The notes beneath the pieces were generated by a model that did not search any database, was not told where the DNA came from, and saw nothing but the letters and a program-made list of their open reading frames with translations. A DNA stretch of 21,445 nucleotides, from positions 1,347-22,791 of IMG/VR virus record IMGVR_UViG_3300030110_000912; one strand, given 5' to 3'. The position numbers and the translations under genes were made by a program. Positions 14,944 through 21,445 of this stretch are shown piece after piece (position 1 is the stretch's first letter; each line of letters begins with the position of its first letter). The stretch is from a virus.

Positions 14944-15252
14944 TTGGGACTAGAAGTCGGTGAAATCTGCTTTGAAGAAGCACACGCAATAGAGCGTCGT
15001 CGTAAGACTCGTATGGCTGAGATAGCCACAGGCGAAGGTTCTATTCATGAAAGCGATTCTCCCTTTAGCAAACAGAACCTTGCTAAGGCGCAGACAATCA
15101 GGATGAAAATAAGAGGGAGAGAAAGATTTGACATTCAGAACATCACATCAGGAACTCGATGCAAGAGTTGCAGCCTTCTTCATTTTTGTTGGACTCCAAA
15201 ATGTGCCGGGTGCGGATATGACATGGACTACAACTTGGGGAGACATGGGTGA
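14944..15252 (+). CDS. Small zinc-ribbon protein
   Basis: About 102 residues from TTG 14944, which is 7 nt after GGGGG (14932-14936). TTG 14938 is also in frame but too close to that site. The N-terminal half is a charged helix (EEAHAIERRRKTRMAEIA). The C-terminus carries a Cys-rich ribbon: CKSC, C, C and CGC-type pairs (C75, C78, C84, C89, C92 counted from TTG 14938). It is probably a zinc-binding adaptor, possibly binding nucleic acid. It ends 6 nt before the connector start, and its last bases carry the connector's GGTGAT ribosome-binding site. Confidence 0.65.
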   Translation: MGLEVGEICFEEAHAIERRRKTRMAEIATGEGSIHESDSPFSKQNLAKAQTIRMKIRGRERFDIQNITSGTRCKSCSLLHFCWTPKCAGCGYDMDYNLGRHG

Positions 15253-15258
15253 TGCGTA

Positions 15259-16851
15259 GTGCCAAGAGTATTCACACCGGGACACAGACCAGACCAACCC
15301 CTCTATCCAACTGACCTAGTATATACAACAGTAGCAAAGGTCGAGGCATATCTTCAACTGCCAGAAGCGAAGTCAACTGAATTAATAGGAAATACTTCGA
15401 CAGCAACTGTTGGCGGAGTAACATACATCAGGATGCCAATCTCTGGCAAGGATTACAGAAGATGGGGCTTTGCGGCAGATGATGTCATTACACTCTATGA
15501 TGACGTTGATGCATTAGGAAGTTCGTTGACGATTACAGGCGTAGAATCATCAGGATCGAGCGGAGGAGTATTCCTCAAGGCAGTTGACCCCGGAACAGCA
15601 TACACCAAGGCGAATAACGCAGAAGTGCAACCATCATCCATATTATCAAACTCATCACAGAGAGGGATTACCAAATCACAAGTAGAGACTCTCATACAGA
15701 GGAGGCAGGACTACATCGACAGGATATGCAGAGTAGCATGGCGACCACGCATGGTTGTCGATGAGTATCAGAACTTCACTACGTTCAAGCCATACCGTCG
15801 TCGATACTACACGGATTACGTCGGTGCTATCTATCTGAGAAGCCGTCCAATCCAGAGAGTATTGAGGATGGGTGTTTGGCAAGGAGACAAGTATCGTGAA
15901 CTAGCGGCTGCTAGAATCAGGCTTGTCGTAAAGGAACCACACCTGTTCAATGGGACGGACAAGGTATTCATATGCCCAAACATTGCTCATACAGCCACTC
16001 TATCTAGTGGGACATCAGCAACCACATGGGCTAAGGATTTCGGAGTGAAGACAATCGCTAGTGAGATTGGCAATCTAATCAACGAGGATTCGGCAACAGG
16101 CAAGACAGCCATCCAGATAGGAACCATGACCGAGAATAGCAAGGCACTCAACGTCGCACACGAGTTCTTGGCTACTGCGAACAGCGATGAAGGAGATGGT
16201 AATGTTCTGATAAGCAGCATGAGATCAACAGATGAGGGAGAAATAGTCACCATCGCTGTCACCAATGAAAGTTGCTTTGGTTTTGATTTGAGCAACACAA
16301 ACAGTTCCACCGTTGCTTCGACAGGAAGCACGTTTGCTGTTGCAGATGGTTCTGGTTTCGTACAAGGCAATGGCTTGTATTACTATGGCTCAGGGACATC
16401 CATACGAGTAGCGAGATGCACTAGGAGTGGAAATAACATAACGATAGCAGATGATCTTACTTCTAACTTCCAAGCAGGACTCACTACAAGCACGGTCATG
16501 AAGCAAACGACGTTTGATAGTGACTCTACTGACGAGCAAAGGCAGAAGGACTGGTGGTCAATAGAGGACAATGGCGCAATCATGTTCAACAACCAGTATC
16601 CTTTCTTTGAGAATCATAGCATAAAAATATCATACATCTATGGTGAAAGGTATCTCGACAAAGCGATAGAGGATGCTTGTACCAAATTGGTTGCAATGGA
16701 CATCCTCATGACTGACGATTATACTGCTATGTTCCCAGAAGGGACACAAAACGTCGATTTAAACTCAAAGATTCAGAAGTTGGATGAAGAGGTCAAGAGG
16801 CTCCTAATCCCATATCAAGAAGGAATAATTGTAGCAGGTATGGGTGGTTAG
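15259..16851 (+). CDS. Large head-tail connector/adaptor protein with beta insertion
   Basis: 530 residues from GTG 15259, with a perfect GGTGAT 5 nt upstream. Two separated parts look like a head-tail adaptor (gp6/gp15-like): residues ~140-215 (QRRQDYIDRICRVAWRP, then YRRRYYTDYVGAIYLRSRPI) and the C-terminal helices ~455-525 (GERYLDKAIEDACTKLVAMD). Between them sits a ~220-residue Ser/Thr/Gly-rich insertion, probably one or two beta domains, and a further beta-rich block (~35-110) precedes the first part. Typical adaptors are 100-200 residues, so this one is unusually large and may also present a surface domain. It would sit between portal and tail. Confidence 0.72.
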   Translation: MPRVFTPGHRPDQPLYPTDLVYTTVAKVEAYLQLPEAKSTELIGNTSTATVGGVTYIRMPISGKDYRRWGFAADDVITLYDDVDALGSSLTITGVESSGSSGGVFLKAVDPGTAYTKANNAEVQPSSILSNSSQRGITKSQVETLIQRRQDYIDRICRVAWRPRMVVDEYQNFTTFKPYRRRYYTDYVGAIYLRSRPIQRVLRMGVWQGDKYRELAAARIRLVVKEPHLFNGTDKVFICPNIAHTATLSSGTSATTWAKDFGVKTIASEIGNLINEDSATGKTAIQIGTMTENSKALNVAHEFLATANSDEGDGNVLISSMRSTDEGEIVTIAVTNESCFGFDLSNTNSSTVASTGSTFAVADGSGFVQGNGLYYYGSGTSIRVARCTRSGNNITIADDLTSNFQAGLTTSTVMKQTTFDSDSTDEQRQKDWWSIEDNGAIMFNNQYPFFENHSIKISYIYGERYLDKAIEDACTKLVAMDILMTDDYTAMFPEGTQNVDLNSKIQKLDEEVKRLLIPYQEGIIVAGMGG

Positions 16852-16854
16852 TCT

Positions 16855-17115
16855 GTGGATGAACTCATTGCCTTTTACAAGAACCTGAATGAAGTCCTAA
16901 AGCAAACCTCCAAGGACATCCAAGACTCCGCAAGTGCAGAGAGAACTATGTTCGATGCTACCCTTCAGCGTGAGAGACAGATGTCCGAAGCAGACGGTCT
17001 AAACTATTCCGAAGAAGAGTTGGAGGAGATTGCCATGAAGCAGGTCGAGAATAGTGCGTCGAGGCAACGAAGGGATAATGCGATAGAGAGATTGGAGGCA
17101 GCACTCGATGGCTGA
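16855..17115 (+). CDS. Small coiled-coil protein; unknown
   Basis: 86 residues, almost wholly helical and highly charged (Glu, Lys, Arg, Gln), with coiled-coil periodicity. Contains EEELEEIAMKQVENSASRQRR. GTG 16855 has GGTGG 7 nt upstream. The end overlaps the fibre gene start by 8 nt, implying coupled translation. It may be a neck spacer, chaperone or fibre-assembly helper, on position alone. Confidence 0.7.
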   Translation: MDELIAFYKNLNEVLKQTSKDIQDSASAERTMFDATLQRERQMSEADGLNYSEEELEEIAMKQVENSASRQRRDNAIERLEAALDG

Positions 17116-20100
17116 TCCGATAATTGCATTGAGGGACATCCTTCAGACTAATTGGTCAAAACCTCCTGAACCATCTATCGAGGACATCGCTGACCTTGAC
17201 AAAGGCGATGCGAAAAGGGTGAGGATGCTTGATAACGATGTCATTCGTATCTTTGAGACAGCACATAATGAGGCACAGCCTGAACTCCTCTATGATTACG
17301 TCAACGAACACGTCAACATCACTATCGACATAAGGACAGTAGATAGCAGAGACAGGCTATCAGAGTTGAGGAATGAAGTCAGGCGCATTGTCCATGGTTT
17401 CAGGAAAGGTGATGGGACTAACTTCGATCGAGCCATATTCAAGACAAGGACTGACTTGTCGGACAGAAGCAAGAAACTCTTCAGGTACACGCTTCAGTAT
17501 GAAATTGTCACATTCAGCCTTCTCGCTAATGCAGAGGAGCCGGTAGTGAATCCATCATCTGGGGAAGTATCTGGAGGGAACACATACCAAACCTATGATG
17601 GAGATTTAACGACTTTAGCCCAAATGACCCCCTCTGATAGCGTATTCATCGTAGGAAATGGCTCTAATTGGGCAGCAGAGAGTGGGGCTACTGCTCGCAC
17701 ATCTCTTGGCCTTGGGTCAATGGCAACGCAGAACTCCGACGCAATAAGCATCACAGGTGGGTCAATATCGGGAGTTTCAGGATTGGTTTCAAGCATTACT
17801 GCGGGAACAGGCATAACAGGTAGTGCAACGGATGGTGCTGTCACTCTCAATGTAGGTGGGCTGACCGTATCTGAATTAGCCGCAAACAGCCTTCAGTTAA
17901 GTTCCGAGTCCTTTGCCGACAACGATACCTCATTGATGACATCTGCGGCCATACAAGACAAGATTCTCTCATATGGTTACACTACTGAGGTAGGAGACAT
18001 TACTGCTGTCACAGCAGGGACAGGGATGACTGGTGGGGGGTCGAGTGGGGCGGTGACGCTGACGCTCGATCTCAAAGACGAAGACAACATGGCATCCAAC
18101 TCGGCTACCCATGCTGCATCACAGCAATCCATCAAGGCATACGTCGATTCAGAAGTGGCTGCCCTGATAGACAACGCACCGGGGGCTTTGGACACACTCA
18201 ATGAATTAGCGGCGGCAATCAACGATGACGCAGGATTCACGGGAACAATCACTACTGCTCTTGGGAACAGGGTGAGGGCAGATGCATCTCAATCCTTCTC
18301 ATCATCCGAACAACTGCAAGCCCGCACCAACATAGGTCTGAATGCCGCATCGGTTCCAACCGCAGGGACGGGCATCGGCATTAGCGGTTCTGAGATTAGC
18401 GTGGATGTCAGCGACTTCATGTCTAGCGGTGCGAACAACCGTGTCCTTACTGCAACCGGGACAGACGCATTCCAAGGGGAGTCCACTCTCACATACGATG
18501 GCTCGGTTTTGAAGATAGACAACGGCGGTGATGAAGTAATCACCATAGGGGGCGGAGGGTCAGGGTATCAATCAATAGAGTTGGGAGGAGACACAGGTGC
18601 ATACATTGATCTCAAATCGCCAAACTCAGATGACTTTGACATTAGGATTATCACAACAGGAAATGGTGGGGAGATAGTCACCGCCTCCCCCTTGACCTTC
18701 AAGACATCAAATAACAATGACGACATTACCTTCACCCCTCATGGAACGGGTAAGATAAAATTTGGTTCGGGGAGTGACTACTTTGAATTGCCTACTGCAC
18801 GGGGTTCTACAAATCAGATACTAAAGTCAAATGGTAGTGGCGAAATATCGTGGGCGGCAGACGACAACGACAACCATACCTATGCAATCAGTTCTGCGAC
18901 AGTCACGGGGGGTGCAAACCTTGTCCTGACCGCAGGTGGTTCGGGAAGTGGCACAGATACTGTCAAATTATTAGGTGGGACAAATACAACCATCAGTCAA
19001 TCATCGGATGAAATCACAGTAGTATCAAACGACACAACGTACTCAACAAGCGTTGTCGATTCATCCGATGATGCGTTGATTCGCCTCACAGCAGGTGGTT
19101 CGGGAAGTGGCAACGACGACATCAAGTTAGTAGCAGGAGCCAATGTCACACTTACCCCGGATACCGGGACATCCCCTCCGCAGATCACAATCACAGCATC
19201 CACTCAAGGAGACATCACAGGAATTACTGCGGGAACGGGGTTGTCGGGTGGAGGCAGTAATGGAGATGTCACATTAAACGTGGATGTCTCCGAGTTCAGC
19301 GCGGTCACTCCCGCATCGGGAGACTCGTTCCTTACTTTGGATTCAGATGGCTCTACTGAGCAACGCACTACTGTCGATGCTTTGGCGACCCTTCTCGCAG
19401 GGACCAACATATCTGCTTCAAGCGGTGTCCTCTCTTCCACCGATACTAACACATTCAGAACCGTGACAGCAGGTGGAGAAACACTAGGAGCATCGGAAAC
19501 GCTTGCCTTTACCGCAGGATCAAACGTCACCATTACAGAGAGCAATGGTGCGGTCACGATTGCATCAACGGATACGAACACCAATACTCAATTATCTCAA
19601 GAGCAAGTTGAAGATTTTGTTGGAGGTATGCTTGATGGTACTGAAACATTCATCTCTGTAAGTTATGATGATACTGATGGCAACATAGACTTCGTTGTCC
19701 CTGTGTTAGATGAGGACAACATGGCCTCTAACTCGGCTACCAACTTAGTAACACAACAATCAATCAAGGCATATGTGGACAGCAAAACCGCATCCATAGT
19801 CGATTCTGCTCCTGCCGCCTTAGATACTCTAAATGAATTAGCGGAGGCGTTGAATGATGATGATGAATACTTTCAAACCATGAATACTGCCCTTGGCAAC
19901 AGATTGAGAATTGACGACAATCAATCCCTTAGTGGTACGCAACAGGCACAAGGTCTGACCAACTTGGGCTTTACTGCAACCTTAGCCGAAATTAATATCC
20001 TTGATGATGGACTATCCGCATCCGACATTCCTAGTTTGGCTACTTCAAAAATTACAAGTGGCACTTTCGATGATGCTAGGATAGCACAGAGCAATGTCAC

Positions 20101-21445
20101 ACAGCATCTTGCAGTAGGCTCAGGAGGGGGAATCGGCCTTTCCGGTAAGACGTTCACCTTAGACCTAGATGGTATGACGGACATAGGTGCGGCTTTGGTC
20201 GATGCAGATCTGTTGATTGTCGATGATGGGGCGGGTGGGACAAATCGCAAGGCAACAATGAGTAGGCTGAAGACCTATATGCAGAATGGCCTCACATTCA
20301 CCACGAATACAAATACGAATCAACTCACCACCTTCACCCTCACAGCAGATAGCGGCTCAAACCAAACGATAGAGCATGGAAACACATTGGACATAGCGGG
20401 TTCCTCGCCCATAGTGACAAGTGTTGGTGGAACCGATACTGTGACAGTTTCATTGGACGATCCTGCAAATCTTTCAGAATTGACCGAATCCACAGATGCC
20501 ACCGATGACAAGATTTTGCTTTGGGATGAGTCTGCCTCTTCATGGAAATACATAACGATAGACAATCTCCAAGATTCCATTGATACCGCGAGTGGTGGTG
20601 GGGCAGTATCAGCAGTAGCCAATGGTGCTGACAATAGGATAGTCACGTTCAGTAGTGCTGATGCGTTGAATGGGGAGGCGAATCTAACCTTCGATGGTTC
20701 TGCCCTTCAACTCACAGGGACATTGACAGTAGGAGTAGATGACACAGGACATGATGTAAAATTCTTCGGTGCAACTTCCGGTGCGTATATGTTGTATGAC
20801 GAATCGGCAGACCAACTTCACATACATGGCCCGAATGATGCACTTCTACAACTCAATGATGGCAATGATGCAGGAAGCCACATGAGCGTTGCAGGTGGTA
20901 GAGCCAAGTTTGGTTATACAAGTAACAGTTTGGTGCTAAGTTCAAGTAGCGGTAAAGGTATGATATTTGCTGTAAATAATGGGACTTTTGGTAGTGGAGA
21001 GGTTGCTAGGTTCGATACGTCAGGTAATTTCGGATTAGGCACTACAAGTCCCGCCTTCCCTCTTCATCTGAAATACACAGACAATGACACCGGCCCCGAA
21101 GGAGGTCATGCTTCGGGTGCATCAGGGACAATCGGTGCAAACGCAGAAGGCGGCGGGTTGTATATTGAGAACGCCTCAACGACAGACGGTGCTTATGCGG
21201 GCATCACATTCAGAACCGATACTGCCGATGCTAGGATTGCATACCAATCAGTAGGGTCGAGCCTCAGTAACGAGGGGCAGATGTCGTTCTATCTTGACAC
21301 CAATGACACAGATGGCGGAAGTCCTGATGCAGTATTTACTCTTGAAGAGGTTCTTCGACTCAGAGGCGGAAGTTCTGATTCCGACAGCAATCTTGCATAC
21401 AATCTTGCATACATCAATGGTAGGCTTGGAGTAGGTACTGCAAGT
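17108..21445 (+). CDS. Giant tail fibre, 5' part, with tail-completion-like N-terminal domain (runs off window)
   Basis: The frame is open from ATG 17108 to the last base, giving at least 1446 residues with no stop. Residues 1-145 (MADPIIALRDILQTNW, VNITIDIRTVDSRDRL, RTDLSDRSKKLFRYTLQYEI) resemble tail-terminator/completion proteins and probably anchor it to the neck. The rest is a Ser/Thr/Gly/Asn-rich fibre shaft. It contains repeated AGTGxxGGGSxGxVTLxxD units and two copies of a ~92-residue module (residues 324 and 868 onward) with QQSIKAYVDS, ALDTLNELA and TALGNR. Near the end, FGLGTTSPAFPLHL and GRLGVGTAS match the motif often found before intramolecular-chaperone (peptidase S74) fibre tips, so such a tip may lie beyond the window. 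Role: host recognition. Confidence 0.85.
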   Translation, partial: MADPIIALRDILQTNWSKPPEPSIEDIADLDKGDAKRVRMLDNDVIRIFETAHNEAQPELLYDYVNEHVNITIDIRTVDSRDRLSELRNEVRRIVHGFRKGDGTNFDRAIFKTRTDLSDRSKKLFRYTLQYEIVTFSLLANAEEPVVNPSSGEVSGGNTYQTYDGDLTTLAQMTPSDSVFIVGNGSNWAAESGATARTSLGLGSMATQNSDAISITGGSISGVSGLVSSITAGTGITGSATDGAVTLNVGGLTVSELAANSLQLSSESFADNDTSLMTSAAIQDKILSYGYTTEVGDITAVTAGTGMTGGGSSGAVTLTLDLKDEDNMASNSATHAASQQSIKAYVDSEVAALIDNAPGALDTLNELAAAINDDAGFTGTITTALGNRVRADASQSFSSSEQLQARTNIGLNAASVPTAGTGIGISGSEISVDVSDFMSSGANNRVLTATGTDAFQGESTLTYDGSVLKIDNGGDEVITIGGGGSGYQSIELGGDTGAYIDLKSPNSDDFDIRIITTGNGGEIVTASPLTFKTSNNNDDITFTPHGTGKIKFGSGSDYFELPTARGSTNQILKSNGSGEISWAADDNDNHTYAISSATVTGGANLVLTAGGSGSGTDTVKLLGGTNTTISQSSDEITVVSNDTTYSTSVVDSSDDALIRLTAGGSGSGNDDIKLVAGANVTLTPDTGTSPPQITITASTQGDITGITAGTGLSGGGSNGDVTLNVDVSEFSAVTPASGDSFLTLDSDGSTEQRTTVDALATLLAGTNISASSGVLSSTDTNTFRTVTAGGETLGASETLAFTAGSNVTITESNGAVTIASTDTNTNTQLSQEQVEDFVGGMLDGTETFISVSYDDTDGNIDFVVPVLDEDNMASNSATNLVTQQSIKAYVDSKTASIVDSAPAALDTLNELAEALNDDDEYFQTMNTALGNRLRIDDNQSLSGTQQAQGLTNLGFTATLAEINILDDGLSASDIPSLATSKITSGTFDDARIAQSNVTQHLAVGSGGGIGLSGKTFTLDLDGMTDIGAALVDADLLIVDDGAGGTNRKATMSRLKTYMQNGLTFTTNTNTNQLTTFTLTADSGSNQTIEHGNTLDIAGSSPIVTSVGGTDTVTVSLDDPANLSELTESTDATDDKILLWDESASSWKYITIDNLQDSIDTASGGGAVSAVANGADNRIVTFSSADALNGEANLTFDGSALQLTGTLTVGVDDTGHDVKFFGATSGAYMLYDESADQLHIHGPNDALLQLNDGNDAGSHMSVAGGRAKFGYTSNSLVLSSSSGKGMIFAVNNGTFGSGEVARFDTSGNFGLGTTSPAFPLHLKYTDNDTGPEGGHASGASGTIGANAEGGGLYIENASTTDGAYAGITFRTDTADARIAYQSVGSSLSNEGQMSFYLDTNDTDGGSPDAVFTLEEVLRLRGGSSDSDSNLAYNLAYINGRLGVGTAS
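18077..18352 (+). repeat. Fibre module, copy 1
   Basis: This encodes about 92 residues beginning DEDNMASNSAT and including QQSIKAYVDS, GALDTLNELAAAIND and TALGNR. It is matched at 19709-19981. It is a common marine-phage fibre segment, probably a trimeric helical/beta connector. The high protein similarity with weaker DNA identity suggests an old tandem-type duplication within the fibre gene. Confidence 0.8.
18932..18953 (+). repeat. 22-nt exact repeat in fibre gene (first copy)
   Basis: Identical to 19091-19112. Both copies encode AGGSGSG within a larger repeated LTAGGSGSG...(I/V)KL unit of the shaft. Exact DNA identity here, against diverged flanks, could reflect recent recombination or gene conversion. 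Confidence 0.75.
19091..19112 (+). repeat. 22-nt exact repeat in fibre gene (second copy)
   Basis: Identical to 18932-18953, offset by 159 nt (53 codons), so recombination between the copies would remove or add one shaft unit in frame. Confidence 0.75.
19709..19981 (+). repeat. Fibre module, copy 2
   Basis: Second copy of the module at 18077-18352, also starting DEDNMASNSAT and keeping QQSIKAYVDS, ALDTLNELAEALND and TALGNRLR. It diverges mainly at the third codon position and in the segment just before QQSIKAY. Confidence 0.8.

Noticed and set aside
17790-19300. CRISPR-like or regulatory direct repeats
   Set aside because: The repeats are in frame, of uneven spacing and encode fibre shaft units.
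17593-20646. Series of long minus-strand open frames opposite the fibre gene
   Set aside because: They are low-complexity shadows (Ser/Pro/Val-rich) of a continuous + strand fibre frame with clear repeats; they have no ribosome-binding sites or recognisable domains.

Overview
This window looks like the head-morphogenesis and neck/fibre part of a tailed dsDNA virus (Caudoviricetes, HK97-type capsid). The host is most likely a marine archaeon, with a Marine Group II (Poseidoniales) virus related to magroviruses as the best guess. That host assignment is inference. It rests on heavy use of AGA/AGG (Arg) and ATA (Ile) codons, ribosome-binding sites of the GGTGAT/GGTGG type (a bacterium could also use these), one A/T-rich TATA-like element about 29 nt before a start codon with no good ribosome-binding site, and fibre and small virion proteins of a kind seen in marine viral metagenomes. 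All recognised genes are on the + strand and packed head to tail. Most junctions overlap by 1-11 nt or are only a few bases long, so this reads as one or two long late operons. I see no tRNA, rRNA, CRISPR array, insertion sequence, integrase or replication gene.

Layout. (1) 17-4747, packaging: an acidic protein of unknown role, the large terminase, a protein with a degenerate LAGLIDADG-like domain, and a portal with a zinc-ribbon insertion. (2) 4744-7193, six small genes of unknown role. They include a zinc-ribbon protein, a coiled-coil protein and a protein combining a zinc ribbon with an EF-hand loop. Short peptide motifs recur between some of them. (3) 7203-10508, an 1101-residue protein with a domain that lines up with the nucleotidyltransferase core of ATP-dependent DNA ligases, but with most catalytic motifs changed. 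(4) 10505-13543, prohead protease with a scaffold-like tail, the major capsid protein, and a small beta-rich protein. The last two have nearly identical leaders. (5) 13555-17115, small virion proteins, a second transcription unit starting near 14615, a zinc-ribbon protein, a large head-tail connector and a coiled-coil protein. (6) 17108 to the window end, a giant fibre (at least 1446 residues, cut by the window edge) whose first ~145 residues look like a tail-completion/terminator protein.

How they would work together: terminase pumps DNA through the portal into a prohead built from the capsid protein on a protease-linked scaffold. The protease matures the head, small beta-rich proteins probably decorate it, and the connector, neck proteins and fibre complete the particle. 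The least ordinary items are the ligase-like domain inside a structural cluster, the LAGLIDADG-like domain between terminase and portal, and the short peptide motifs shared by neighbouring small proteins.
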